From NCBI RefSeq assembly GCF_017742215.1, contig NZ_JAGHKP010000001.1:620001-684000 (forward strand): a DNA stretch of 64,000 nucleotides, read 5' to 3'. The stretch is from Chitinophaga chungangae (GTDB lineage Bacteria > Bacteroidota > Bacteroidia > Chitinophagales > Chitinophagaceae). The notes under the pieces are model-generated. The model worked only from the letters and a program-made list of their open reading frames with translations. It had not been told where the DNA came from and searched no databases. Shown here one piece after another: positions 38,843 through 49,082 of the stretch. The position numbers were made by a program, and so were the translations under genes. Positions within the stretch are counted from its first letter, which is position 1. Each line of letters begins with the position of its first letter.

Positions 38843-39442
38843 ATGAATAAGTTAATATGGTTTGTTTTCCTGTTATTCCTTGGAAACCAGCTTTGTGCCC
38901 AGAAAGTTTACCAGATACGCGCAGACAGTGTGCGGATTTACAGTGACTGTGATACTTCCGAGCTTATAATTGAGAACCGTACGAAAGGCACCCCGGGTTT
39001 TTTGTACAACAAAGGCAACGGCCGCACCGAGTTTCGCAAAGCGGAGCTGGAGCGTGTGGGAGATTCTTCGCTTGCCATAAAAGGGCACGATACGCTCGAC
39101 ATCAGGATGATGGCCCTGTTTCAGCTGGGAGACCCGCTGCTGATCACCAGGGATACCGTGCTGAGCCCGTCGCACCGTTTCGTGATAGTGCGGAATACCA
39201 TCCAGATAACGGTTACCCTGCCGCCTGCGGCGCAATGCTCGGGCAGGATATTCGTGATCAAAAGCCTGATGAACCCCTGGCCCGCTTGTGTGAACACCGT
39301 GCGGCTGAACGCCGCCATAGGGGAAAAGATCGATAATTCGAACGGATTCAGTGCCTGCGGCAATAACATGGCCGTTCAGTTGTATTGTGATGGCCTACAA
39401 TGGTATGTGATCGGCGTGTATTCACGGAATGTGCTCGCCTGA
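38843..39442 (+). CDS. Secreted fibre-like protein, short form (repeated N-terminal module)
   Basis: 199 residues with signal peptide (MNKLIWFVFLLFLGNQLCAQ). Residues about 21-90 are a module found again in the genes at 62381 and 63702: VYQIRADSVRIYSDCDTSELIIENRT, then NKGNGRTEFR and GHDTLDI. Residues about 100-199 resemble the tip domain of phage tail fibres (a start like HRFVIVRNTIQITVTLPPAA, GRIFVIK, and a closing DGLQWYVIGV). The middle segment present in the 62381 copy is absent. Probably a cell-surface or secreted adhesin-like protein; first gene of the accessory region, 56 bases before the barrel gene. Confidence 0.65.
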   Translation: MNKLIWFVFLLFLGNQLCAQKVYQIRADSVRIYSDCDTSELIIENRTKGTPGFLYNKGNGRTEFRKAELERVGDSSLAIKGHDTLDIRMMALFQLGDPLLITRDTVLSPSHRFVIVRNTIQITVTLPPAAQCSGRIFVIKSLMNPWPACVNTVRLNAAIGEKIDNSNGFSACGNNMAVQLYCDGLQWYVIGVYSRNVLA

Positions 39443-39498
39443 CGAGTGTAACCCGGCATTCATTTTTCTTTTTTTTGAGTAACCCTAACAGCACCGTT

Positions 39499-41814
39499 TT
39501 GAGATATTTGGTTTTTCTCATACTTATGATCTGTAGTGCGTGCCTGTGCCATGCCCAACAAACATTCCGCGTCCTTTCACACGAAAAACGCGCGGATACG
39601 CTGGGTGGTTTTTATTACCAGGTTACAGACAGCGGTTTTTTTGTTATGCCTGCAGGAAATTGCAAAAGCGTAATGCTGCTGCCGATGTTCCGTTATACGT
39701 TACGTGAAGATACGGTAACGGGCATACGGATCAGGGAGCCGCGCCGGTATGCGCCCTCCGCCGGCCCTTCTAAAAAACCTTTTCTGTCCGTCCACGGGAA
39801 TGTGATGTATGATTTTTATTATCAGTCCAACACGGATACGCCATACTTAGAAAAAGAAATATACCAGCATACGCTGCAAACCACGCTGGACATTATGGTG
39901 CGCGATCAATATCCGCTGCATCTTACGTTCAGCACCAGCAGGAGTAATTCCAGCCTTCTGCGGGACATTACCGGCATGAACTTTCAATACAACAGCCTGG
40001 ATCTCAAACGTTCCGTCCTTCAGAAAGCGAATGCATGGGACGCGGGCCGGTTGAAGCAATGGAAAGAACTGGATGGAATGAAACGGAAGCTGAATGAAAA
40101 ATGGGATTCGCTGTACCGCCTCAAAAACTGGTTTTCCGCGCCGTCGCAAATACAGCGGCTGATTGAAGCCAGGGAACGGGAGTTGTATGGTGTGAAAGAA
40201 CTGAAAATGCCTGCTTTGCCCGGGAGATTGTCATTGCCCTTAAAAGGAGGGATCAGGGATTACAAACCAAAACTACCGGCGAACGATAGCAGCGTGCAGC
40301 GCATCGCAAAAGAATACGAGATTAAAAAAGCGAAGATCGATTCCCTTGAAAAGGAGATCGGTGCAATGGAACAGCGATATAATGCGGCGTTAAAAAGGCT
40401 GGGTGTTAAAAAGGAAAGCCTTTCCAAAGTGCTTACACAAAAGATGAGCACCAAAGAACTGACGGAACGGCTGGAGGCTATGAACCTGCCGGACAGCGTG
40501 CTGCCGCGCGGATATAAACCTTTGCTGGCCTTACGTTCAGCGGGTATTGGACGAACCATGGTAGACTACTCGGAACTGACCGCCAGGCACATCAGTATTA
40601 TCGGCGTGCAGGCGGAATTCAATCCCTCGTGGTATTTCGCTTTCGGATCGGGCGCGGTGGATTACCGTTTCCGCGATTTCGTGGTCAATACCGGGCGCAG
40701 GAAACAATACCTCAATATTATCCGCGGCGGGTACGGCATGCGCGACGGAAATAATCTCATCCTGTCTTATTACACCGGTAAAAAACAGGCTTACAATTTT
40801 AATACGGGTGCAGACCCGAACATTTCCGTGCCAGACAACAGGATCATGGGAGTGGCGCTGGAAGGCCGCTGGCAGGTGGACAAAAACAATTATATCATAG
40901 GCGAAGTGGCAAAGTCGAGCCTTCCCCAGCATGAACGAACCGCTCACCAGCAGGGAATGATGGGCAGCATGCTTGCCATCAGCGAACATAGTAACCAGGC
41001 TTACGCTTTGTCTGCCAACTCCTTCGTTCCCGCCACCGGCACACGCATTACCGGCATGTACAAAATGATGGGCGCCAATTTTCAGTCCTTCAGCCTTTAT
41101 GCTTCCGGTGCTTCGCAAACAGGGTGGATGGTTAAAGTGGATCAGCCGTTTTTCCGCCAACAGTTGACTGTTTCGGCGTCTGTCAGGAAAAATGCGTTCA
41201 CCAGCATTTTCGAAAGTTCCAGTTATTTGAGCAATACCGTGTTTAAAAGCATCCAGGCCACTTTCAGGAGAAGGCGCTGGCCCGTGGTATCGCTTGGCTA
41301 TTTCCCTAGCTCTCAGTTGATAAAAACAGGGGAAGACAAATTCATGGAGAACATGTTTTACACCATGGTAGGCACTGTCAGTCATTTTTACCAGCACCGC
41401 GGCGTAAGTATGAACACGATGTTTTCCGGTACCCGGTTTTACAACCGCCAGTCAGACAGCAGTTTTGTGTATTTCAACAGTACCAGCCTGGTGTTGCAGC
41501 ACAGCGTTTTCCTGGGCAGGCTTACGCTGAACGGCGGTGCAAACCTTGCTGCCAACCAGGATTATGCTTTATATGGCGGCGATGCGAACGCGCATTACAA
41601 AGTGAGGAAATGGCTGGACGTGGGCGGCGGGCTGAAATATAATTACCAGACTGTGTACAGGTTGCGACAGTTGGGTTATGCTGCCAATGTGCGGGTGGAA
41701 GTGCCGAAGGTGGGAGAATTGATGTTGCTGGCAGACCAGGGTTTTGTGCCGGGAACAGACCGGAGGCTTGTGCCTAATAAAACGGGGCGGCTTACTTATA
41801 CCAGGATATTTTAA
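39499..41814 (+). CDS. Outer-membrane beta-barrel protein with a central coiled coil
   Basis: 771 residues from TTG 39499, which begins a signal peptide (LRYLVFLILMICSACLCHAQQ). An ATG at 39400 would overlap the previous gene by 43 bases and put 33 residues before that signal, so TTG is preferred. About residues 240-320 form a charged coiled coil (IKKAKIDSLEKEIGAMEQRYNAALKRLG). The C-terminal ~430 residues alternate as a barrel (WYFAFGSGAVDYRF, LILSYYTGKKQAYNFNTG) and end in Phe (LTYTRIF), the outer-membrane signature. No known family. Candidate exporter or anchor for the toxin proteins encoded behind it in the operon. Confidence 0.75.
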   Translation: MRYLVFLILMICSACLCHAQQTFRVLSHEKRADTLGGFYYQVTDSGFFVMPAGNCKSVMLLPMFRYTLREDTVTGIRIREPRRYAPSAGPSKKPFLSVHGNVMYDFYYQSNTDTPYLEKEIYQHTLQTTLDIMVRDQYPLHLTFSTSRSNSSLLRDITGMNFQYNSLDLKRSVLQKANAWDAGRLKQWKELDGMKRKLNEKWDSLYRLKNWFSAPSQIQRLIEARERELYGVKELKMPALPGRLSLPLKGGIRDYKPKLPANDSSVQRIAKEYEIKKAKIDSLEKEIGAMEQRYNAALKRLGVKKESLSKVLTQKMSTKELTERLEAMNLPDSVLPRGYKPLLALRSAGIGRTMVDYSELTARHISIIGVQAEFNPSWYFAFGSGAVDYRFRDFVVNTGRRKQYLNIIRGGYGMRDGNNLILSYYTGKKQAYNFNTGADPNISVPDNRIMGVALEGRWQVDKNNYIIGEVAKSSLPQHERTAHQQGMMGSMLAISEHSNQAYALSANSFVPATGTRITGMYKMMGANFQSFSLYASGASQTGWMVKVDQPFFRQQLTVSASVRKNAFTSIFESSSYLSNTVFKSIQATFRRRRWPVVSLGYFPSSQLIKTGEDKFMENMFYTMVGTVSHFYQHRGVSMNTMFSGTRFYNRQSDSSFVYFNSTSLVLQHSVFLGRLTLNGGANLAANQDYALYGGDANAHYKVRKWLDVGGGLKYNYQTVYRLRQLGYAANVRVEVPKVGELMLLADQGFVPGTDRRLVPNKTGRLTYTRIF

Positions 41815-41825
41815 AAGAATATATA

Positions 41826-42914
41826 ATGAGAAAATCCCTATGCCTTGTCATGCTTTTACTGGCTTTACGCGCCGGCGCACAGGTGAGCATGATGCCGCAG
41901 GTGCCTCCTGCGGGCGTGATATTAAAGGCCCAGTTGTGGAATATTTTACTGGTCTCCGCTTCAGACAGGCCGGTGAATGTAACCATCAGCCTGCGCCTGC
42001 TGGACGCGCAGCAAAATCAGCCCCTGCTTACCGGCATTACGAAGAACATCACGCTTACCAAAGGAGCAAAACAGCTGCAGATGGCGGATGTATCGCCGGT
42101 GCGATATGAATATCTCTCCGCCAATATCGACCGGAGCGTAAACGGTTTTTTGCCTGCAGGGCAATACCTCGCCTGTTATAGCCTTCATGTGGAAGGCGGC
42201 AAAGAATATAACAATCGTGAAGACTGCATTCCATTTACCATAGAACCGGTAAGCCCGCCCATGCTGAACTTGCCGGAAGATGGAGCCGTACTGGAAAGCC
42301 GCCTGCCGCAATTTACCTGGCTGCCGCCGGCCCCGGTAAACCTGTTCTCGCAACTGAACTATGAAATGCTGCTGACGGAGGTGCATGCCGGGCAATCGGC
42401 CCCGGAAGCCATCCAGCAAAACCTGCCGGTGCTGCGGCTCACGAAGTTGCGTGATAACTATGCGATCTATCCTTCTTCGGCCGCCAGGCTCGACACTGGT
42501 AGAACCTATGCCTGGTGTGTGATCGCGAAAAACGGAGAGCAGTTCGCCGCGCAAACCGAGGTATGGGCCTTCCGCATCGCCGGTAAAAAAAATATATCCG
42601 GTTCTTCCAATGCCGTGTACGCCCGCCTTCGCCGCCAATTGGACGGTAACATTCTCTATACTTCCCGTACTGTATATATAGACTATATCAACGAAACCGC
42701 GGATAGCACGGTACGGTATGAAGTGCTCGCACTGGAAGACGGTAACCGCGCTATTCACCACGGTTCGCTGGCATTACAGCGCGGCGGGAACCGGCTGGAA
42801 GTAACCATCCCCGCCAAAGCGGGCCTCCATAATGGCGCCAGCTATCTCTTCCGCCTGCTGAACAGCAGGGGAGAATATTGGCAGCTGAAGTTTGTATATC
42901 AATCCGAAAATTAA
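41826..42914 (+). CDS. Secreted Ig-like protein of the Rhs operon
   Basis: 362 residues, signal peptide MRKSLCLVMLLLALRAGAQ. After VSMMPQVPPAGVILKAQLWNIL comes a beta-rich part, then an FN3-like segment (LPQFTWLPPAPVNLFSQLNYEMLLTEV to AWCVIAKNGEQFAAQTEVWAFRI). The C-terminus is another beta-sandwich-like region. No enzyme motif. Such proteins are seen near large Rhs-like genes in Bacteroidota, but I cannot name the family firmly. Twelve bases after the barrel gene. Confidence 0.65.
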   Translation: MRKSLCLVMLLLALRAGAQVSMMPQVPPAGVILKAQLWNILLVSASDRPVNVTISLRLLDAQQNQPLLTGITKNITLTKGAKQLQMADVSPVRYEYLSANIDRSVNGFLPAGQYLACYSLHVEGGKEYNNREDCIPFTIEPVSPPMLNLPEDGAVLESRLPQFTWLPPAPVNLFSQLNYEMLLTEVHAGQSAPEAIQQNLPVLRLTKLRDNYAIYPSSAARLDTGRTYAWCVIAKNGEQFAAQTEVWAFRIAGKKNISGSSNAVYARLRRQLDGNILYTSRTVYIDYINETADSTVRYEVLALEDGNRAIHHGSLALQRGGNRLEVTIPAKAGLHNGASYLFRLLNSRGEYWQLKFVYQSEN

Positions 42915-42937
42915 CCTGTACCTGAAAATATTCTACG

Positions 42938-45900
42938 ATGATTCTTGCATTGGCTAAAGGAAGAAAAGGACTTGCATGGGGAATGCTTGGGCTGCTCTAT
43001 TTCGAGGCGGTGATACCTGCCCGGGCGGCATTGACCCGGGGCGCCGAGGTATGGCCCCGGGAAAGCAGAAAAATGGCCGGCCTGTCGCGCATCAGCCCGC
43101 AACCGGCTGCTGCCATTCCAAAAACGGGAAAAACGCCTTTCAACGGTGGCCCAACCCAACCGGAAACACAAGCTTTCTCCTCGGTGAACGGCGATAATAT
43201 GGTAGACCTGTTTACCGGCGATTTCAGTTACAACATCCCATTGATAGACGTGGGTGGCTATCCGCTTGCGCTTGGTTACAACAGCGGTGTGACCATGGAC
43301 CAGGAAGCCAGCTGGTGCGGGCTCGGGTGGAATATCAACCCGGGCTCCATCACGCGCAATATGCGTGGCATCCCGGATGATTTTAACGGGCAGGATACCA
43401 TTGCAAAAACTGCTTGGGTAAAAACCAATAAGACCATTGGCGTCACAACGGGCGCCGGCATCGAGATCGCGGGATTCCCGAAAGGCGCGGCCAGCGCAGG
43501 TGGCGTGCAAGACAGCGTGAATGTCAGTCTTGGCGTGAACCTTGGCATCTTTCACAATACCTACAGGGGATGGGGGCTGGAAGCGGGCATTAATCCCAGT
43601 ATTAACGCCGGTGGTGTGGCAGGCGGTTCGCTCAGTGGGGGGCTGGCCATCACCAACAACTCACAGGAAGGCTTATCGCTTTCGCCAAGCCTGTCATACG
43701 CATGGGCCAGGCAGGAAGCGGATGGTTCCGGTGGCTTTGGCGGCAATGTAGGCATAGGCACTTCCTACAATTCCCGTTCGGGCATGAAGGCGTTGCAATT
43801 TTCCGGCGGCGTTCGGCAATTCAAGTCAGCAGCCAATATTCAGAAGGAAATTAATAAGATCAAACAGGGTAAGAATAATAACCTGCGGTTGCTGCACACC
43901 GGTTCGGGGACCGTGTTCAGCAGCAGTCTTTCATTCGCCTATCCCGGTTATTCTCCCACTATTTCCATGCCTTTCACCAACAGCATGTTCACAGCCATGG
44001 TAAAAGTAGGAGTTGAGTATAAATCCATCGATCCTAACTTCTATATCGGGGGGTATGTGACCAAACAATATATCGAAGACGCGGATACAACCCGTTATCT
44101 GCCCGCGTTTGGCTACCTGTATTACCAGGAAGGAGCGGATAACCCCGTTGCTTTGCTTGATTACAACCGGGAAAGGGAAATCCCTTACCGGGAGAAACCC
44201 GAGTTCCCGAATATCGCGGTGCCGGTATATACCTATGATGTGTTCACTATGTCAGGTGAAGGAACGGGCGGTACTTTCCGTGCATACCGCAGCGACGTAG
44301 GTTATGTATTCGATCACCAGATGCGCACGAGGGATAAGTCCCTGACCGGCAACCTGGATCTTGGTTTTGGCGACCTGTTGCATGTGGGTGTAGACGTGTC
44401 CGCCACTAAAGCGTTTTCAGAGACCTCTGCCTGGAAAAGCGCCAATCCGCTTGCTTCCGCCGTGCCTTTCACTCGATCGTCCGGCAAATACGAAGCTGCA
44501 TATTTCCGCAACCCGGGAGAAAAGGCGGTGAACACCAAAGCTTTTTATGACAAGATCGGTGGCGACGATGTGGTATATGCCAAACTGAGCCAGCCGAACC
44601 GCGTTTTGCCTTCCATTACATCCACCAACAAACTTGTACGTTATCGCGGTGGGAACGAGGTAGGCGAGGTGACAGTTACGCCCGGCCAGGCGGTGAAGAC
44701 GGAAAGAGACAAACGGACGCAGGTGATCTCTTACCTGAATGCGGAAGAGGCGGGCACGGCAGGTTTCTCCAAGTATATCGAGAACTACGGGTTAAATCAG
44801 TACGTACTTGCCAATTGCAACGACGAGTTTCCGACAGATACGGAAGGGGAAGGCGTTGGCCTGCAGGGTGAATATTACCAGGGAGACCAGTTCCAGAACT
44901 TCAAATTTTCCCGCATAGATACCGATTTTGATATTGCCAATAAGGAGGAGTTTTATACCAGGCAGGACCAGAATTACAATTACATGGGGAATCAGCGGTC
45001 TACCGTGCGATGGACCGGGCGTATCAAGGCGCCGGTGACGGGGCGGTACAAGATCTCGATGTGGGCGGACGACGGTGTCCAGTTCTGGGTGAACGATCTC
45101 CATGTACTGAAAACATTCGACGGGGAGAACGATGGCAGCACCGAGAGGATCAGCTATCTGAACCTCGAAGCCGGCGAGATATATTCCCTGGAGATACAAT
45201 ATGTTAACCGCAACCCCGAACAGGCGAAATTTAAAATGGTGTGGCAGTGCGGGGATACGCAGCTCTCCTGGAAGGATATGTACCTTCCTCCCAGGACGGA
45301 CACTTTTGAGGTTGTAAAAGACAAGCTGTATAAAGAAAAACGCGTCAACGCCTTTCGGAAGAAAAACCACATTTCCCAGATCGATGTACTGAACACGGAC
45401 GGGAGGAGGTATATATACGGCGTTCCCGTGTACAACCTGAAACAGAAAGAAGTGACCTTTGCCGCCAGGCGTGAGAACGGCGATCCGCTCGCGGATACTG
45501 TGAAATATGCACATGGTATAGACAATACGGCCAAACAGAACCGCAATGGCATCGACAACTATTACAGCAGCGAAGTGACGCCTGCTTACGCGCATACCTT
45601 CCTGCTTTCCGGCATCCTTTCCCCGGATTATGTGGATGCTACCGGCGACGGCATTTCAGACGACGATCCGGGGGATGCCGTTAAGTTTAATTACACCAAG
45701 GTTGCCGGCATAAAAAATCCATTCAAATGGAGAACTCCGCATGGATATGCCGCTTCTTACAATCAGGGGCTGCGCTCCGAGAACCGGGACGATAAAGGTA
45801 GTTATGTATATGGTGAAAAAGAGCTCTGGTACCTCAACTCTATAGAATCGAAAACCATGATCGCCACCTTTAAGCTGGAAGACCGGAATGACCTTTTTTC

Positions 45901-48568
45901 GGTGAAAGAAAATGGTGAGCCGGAATTAGATATCCGGGCTAAAAAGCTCGTGGAGATCAACCTGTATTCCAAAGCGGAATATCTCCGCTACGGCACAAAG
46001 GCACGACCCGTCAAAACCGTTCATTTTGAATATGGTGATGTGCTTTGCCCTGATAATACCTATACCGGTATGCCCCGGGCAAAGCTCACGCTAAAGAGCG
46101 TTTATTTCACTTACAACGGCAATAAAAAAGGCAAAAAGAATGCCTACCATTTCCACTACCATGCCAACAACCCTTCGTACAGCAGCAACGCATACGACAG
46201 ATGGGGCAATTACAAGAACGCCATGAGCAACCCCGGCTCTCAGCCCGGTAACGTTGTTACGAACGCAGATTATCCTTATGCCCTGCAAGACAGTGCAATT
46301 GCCGCTAACAATGCCGCCGCCTGGGCGTTGGATTCAGTCGTTCTTCCCTCGGGCGGCAGGCTGAAAGTGAACTATGAAAGCGACGACTATGCATTCGTAC
46401 AAAATAAAAGAGCCGCCCAAATGTTTCGGGTAGCGGGTTTTTCAGCTGCACAACCTGCCGCCAGGAACGACCTGAGCAACCAGCTCTACGGTTCGCGGGA
46501 ACATCTTTATATAGCGGTGGACGTACCTGATGCGGTCTCATCTAATAAAGAAGTCATGGAAAAATATCTTGAAGGCATCGAAAAGCTGTACTTCCGCCTG
46601 AACGTAAAAATGCCTTCGGACAATTGGGGCGGGGGGTACGACTTTGTTTCCGGTTATTGCAAGCTGGAGCCGGGGCAGTATGGCTACCTTCCGGGTGGAA
46701 ACACCATCTGGATGAAAATGATCCCGGTGGATAAAAAAGGATTCGACTATGGCCCTTACAGTCCGATGGCGCGCACGGCATCGCAGTTCCTGCGGCTGAA
46801 CCTTCCAGGCAAAGCGTATCGCGGGTCGGACGTAGGTGATGACCTGGACCTGGCTGCCGGCGTACAGATGATCGCAGGCATGGCAGGTAATATCGTGAAT
46901 GCTTTCCGTTCCTTTGATGAGGCGGCAAGATCGCAACACTGGGTGCAGGAAGTTGATCTTGCACGTGCTTATGTGCGTTTGAACACACCCGCCTACAAAA
47001 AGTTGGGCGGCGGCCACCGTGTTCGCCAGATACTCGTTTATGATAACTGGAATGCTATGACCGGTCAGAAAGAATCCATTTATGGCACGGAGTATTCGTA
47101 CGTCACCAGGCGCCGCATACATGGAAAGGATGTTGTGATCAGCAGCGGCGTTGCCGCTTACGAACCGGTTATCGGCGGCGAGGAAAATCCCTGGAAACAA
47201 CCTCTCGAATATCGCGAACAGGTGGCTTCTTTGGCACCTACCACGCTGGGTTATGTCGAAACGCCGCTTGGCGAAACCTTTTTTCCCGCTCCGACGGTGG
47301 GTTACAGTAACGTTCGCACACGTTCCATCCGTACCGCCAAAACCCGTTCCGCCAACGGTTTTGTGGAAACAGGTTTTTACACTGCATTTGATTTTCCCGT
47401 GATTGTCGAGCATTCACTGTTGGGCCCCGATACCAAGCTGCGCTACAGTCCATGGCTGACGAACCTGCTGGAGGTAAACGTGATGCGCCACCTCGTAATA
47501 AGCCAGGGCTTTAAAGTCGAATTGAACGACATGCACGGCCAGATGAAGTACAAAAAGGTATACGCGGAAACAGACAGCATTAATCCTATCAGCAGCACTA
47601 CCTATCATTACCACTTGGATAATACGCCATCGCTCTCCGGCCGTCTCAGCAGCACTGTACCCGCCATGAATGCAAACGGGCAGATAGATCCTGAAACGCA
47701 GATGGGAAAAGACATGGAACTGATGCTGGACATGCGCCAGCAGTTGAGCATCAGCCATGCCATAGACTTCAATGTAAACGGCGACATCTTTAGTTTTGGC
47801 CTTCCCCCGATCCTCGGCTACCCGTCTTTCTGGGCATTTCCGCACCGGCAGGAGAATCTTTTCAGGTCGGTCGCCGCCACGAAGGTCATTTACCGGCATG
47901 GTATCATGGACAGCACCGTTGTAATAGATAAAGGCAGCCGCGTCGCCACCCGCAATCTCCTGTTTGATGCGGAAAGCGGTAATGTTATCCTCACCGCCAT
48001 CCAAAACGAACATGATGATCTCGTTTACCAATTCACTTATCCTGCCGGTTGGGTATATGATGGCATGAGCGGCGCGTACAAGAATATTGGCACACTGCTG
48101 CAGGAAGCCACGTTCCGCGAGGGCAGGCTCGTTACAAACCTCGGTATGGATTCCATATCCGGTATGTTCGCATCGGGTGATGAGATACTGGTGTATTCCC
48201 AGAATAATATCAGCGGGAATGGCTGTGACCCGTTGATAGCCACTTTCAGAAGCGCCGGGGTGATATGGGCGGTGGATGCAAACGCACTCAGCGGCGAACC
48301 GGCCAATATCTTTTTCATGGACAAAAACGGCAGGCCGTTTTCGGGGGATGGCGTGAATCTGAAGGTGATTCGCTCCGGAAGAAAAAACATTTCCGCCGCC
48401 GCAGGAATGGTAACGATGTTGGAAAACCCGCTGAAGAAGCTGCCATCCGGCGAATATGTACTGCAAATAGATGCAGATAGCCGGATCATCAACGCCCAGA
48501 TGATGGAATTCAAACAGAACTGGCAGGTAGAAGACAGAAAAAAGGAAAAGATCATCTGCCTGTTTTAA
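42938..48568 (+). CDS. SpvB/TcB-like large protein with PA14 domain
   Basis: 1876 residues. After a hydrophobic N-terminus (GMLGLLYFEAVIPARA), residues about 85-150 (VDLFTGDFSYNIPLIDVGGYPL, then GLGWNINPGSITRNMRG) have the pattern of the SpvB/TcB N-terminal domain of insecticidal Tc toxins (ysiPi ... LGLGWsl ... SITR). A PA14 domain lies at about 640-775 (LQGEYYQGDQFQNF, YKISMWADDGVQFWVND), a carbohydrate-binding fold. The remainder is beta-rich; no Rhs core and no toxin tip are visible, and the C-terminus (EKIICLF) is not a type IX sorting domain. So a structural shell or carrier is more likely than a toxin. The Tc comparison is inference from short motifs. Confidence 0.7.
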   Translation: MILALAKGRKGLAWGMLGLLYFEAVIPARAALTRGAEVWPRESRKMAGLSRISPQPAAAIPKTGKTPFNGGPTQPETQAFSSVNGDNMVDLFTGDFSYNIPLIDVGGYPLALGYNSGVTMDQEASWCGLGWNINPGSITRNMRGIPDDFNGQDTIAKTAWVKTNKTIGVTTGAGIEIAGFPKGAASAGGVQDSVNVSLGVNLGIFHNTYRGWGLEAGINPSINAGGVAGGSLSGGLAITNNSQEGLSLSPSLSYAWARQEADGSGGFGGNVGIGTSYNSRSGMKALQFSGGVRQFKSAANIQKEINKIKQGKNNNLRLLHTGSGTVFSSSLSFAYPGYSPTISMPFTNSMFTAMVKVGVEYKSIDPNFYIGGYVTKQYIEDADTTRYLPAFGYLYYQEGADNPVALLDYNREREIPYREKPEFPNIAVPVYTYDVFTMSGEGTGGTFRAYRSDVGYVFDHQMRTRDKSLTGNLDLGFGDLLHVGVDVSATKAFSETSAWKSANPLASAVPFTRSSGKYEAAYFRNPGEKAVNTKAFYDKIGGDDVVYAKLSQPNRVLPSITSTNKLVRYRGGNEVGEVTVTPGQAVKTERDKRTQVISYLNAEEAGTAGFSKYIENYGLNQYVLANCNDEFPTDTEGEGVGLQGEYYQGDQFQNFKFSRIDTDFDIANKEEFYTRQDQNYNYMGNQRSTVRWTGRIKAPVTGRYKISMWADDGVQFWVNDLHVLKTFDGENDGSTERISYLNLEAGEIYSLEIQYVNRNPEQAKFKMVWQCGDTQLSWKDMYLPPRTDTFEVVKDKLYKEKRVNAFRKKNHISQIDVLNTDGRRYIYGVPVYNLKQKEVTFAARRENGDPLADTVKYAHGIDNTAKQNRNGIDNYYSSEVTPAYAHTFLLSGILSPDYVDATGDGISDDDPGDAVKFNYTKVAGIKNPFKWRTPHGYAASYNQGLRSENRDDKGSYVYGEKELWYLNSIESKTMIATFKLEDRNDLFSVKENGEPELDIRAKKLVEINLYSKAEYLRYGTKARPVKTVHFEYGDVLCPDNTYTGMPRAKLTLKSVYFTYNGNKKGKKNAYHFHYHANNPSYSSNAYDRWGNYKNAMSNPGSQPGNVVTNADYPYALQDSAIAANNAAAWALDSVVLPSGGRLKVNYESDDYAFVQNKRAAQMFRVAGFSAAQPAARNDLSNQLYGSREHLYIAVDVPDAVSSNKEVMEKYLEGIEKLYFRLNVKMPSDNWGGGYDFVSGYCKLEPGQYGYLPGGNTIWMKMIPVDKKGFDYGPYSPMARTASQFLRLNLPGKAYRGSDVGDDLDLAAGVQMIAGMAGNIVNAFRSFDEAARSQHWVQEVDLARAYVRLNTPAYKKLGGGHRVRQILVYDNWNAMTGQKESIYGTEYSYVTRRRIHGKDVVISSGVAAYEPVIGGEENPWKQPLEYREQVASLAPTTLGYVETPLGETFFPAPTVGYSNVRTRSIRTAKTRSANGFVETGFYTAFDFPVIVEHSLLGPDTKLRYSPWLTNLLEVNVMRHLVISQGFKVELNDMHGQMKYKKVYAETDSINPISSTTYHYHLDNTPSLSGRLSSTVPAMNANGQIDPETQMGKDMELMLDMRQQLSISHAIDFNVNGDIFSFGLPPILGYPSFWAFPHRQENLFRSVAATKVIYRHGIMDSTVVIDKGSRVATRNLLFDAESGNVILTAIQNEHDDLVYQFTYPAGWVYDGMSGAYKNIGTLLQEATFREGRLVTNLGMDSISGMFASGDEILVYSQNNISGNGCDPLIATFRSAGVIWAVDANALSGEPANIFFMDKNGRPFSGDGVNLKVIRSGRKNISAAAGMVTMLENPLKKLPSGEYVLQIDADSRIINAQMMEFKQNWQVEDRKKEKIICLF

Positions 48569-48578
48569 CGACGATAAT

Positions 48579-49070
48579 ATGCACAATATGAAAAAATATT
48601 TATTGCTGACCTGTGTACTGATGGCAGTGAGTTTTTCGAATACTGCAGCGCAGTATACAGACACGAGCGCATTACGATTGACGGGGAAATGGGAACTGGA
48701 AAAAGTAACGGTAAAGGAAACAGCGTACGGTACCGGCGCTTTAGTGAAAGAATATACGCTTACCGACAAAACGCGGATCGGGACGGTGAGGGCGGAACTG
48801 CTTACAGAAATGGAATTCCGTGGCAACTCGTACCGCAGCACCCGCCAGGGCAGAACGGAGGGAGGAGTATTTATCCCCGCTGGCAACGGCCTTGTACGGC
48901 TTACCCGGCAACAGCCGGACGATCAGTGGCATTTTACCTATTCATGGGCAAGGCCTTCGGAAGATATACTGATACTTGCCCGTCCGTATACCGTAACGGA
49001 AGACACCTCCGGTCAACTGATAAAAGCGGATTATACCTGCCAATACAGAAGAATTCCCCAAAAACAATAA
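48579..49070 (+). CDS. Small secreted lipocalin-like protein
   Basis: 163 residues (160 if the second Met at 48588 is used, which gives a neater signal peptide, MKKYLLLTCVLMAVSF). The mature part opens with LTGKWELEKV, a G-x-W start of lipocalin-like barrels, and is beta-rich. No known function. Lies 10 bases after the TcB-like gene and 12 before the next; perhaps an accessory or chaperone of the large secreted proteins. Confidence 0.6.
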   Translation: MHNMKKYLLLTCVLMAVSFSNTAAQYTDTSALRLTGKWELEKVTVKETAYGTGALVKEYTLTDKTRIGTVRAELLTEMEFRGNSYRSTRQGRTEGGVFIPAGNGLVRLTRQQPDDQWHFTYSWARPSEDILILARPYTVTEDTSGQLIKADYTCQYRRIPQKQ

Positions 49071-49082
49071 CCTGGATTACCT

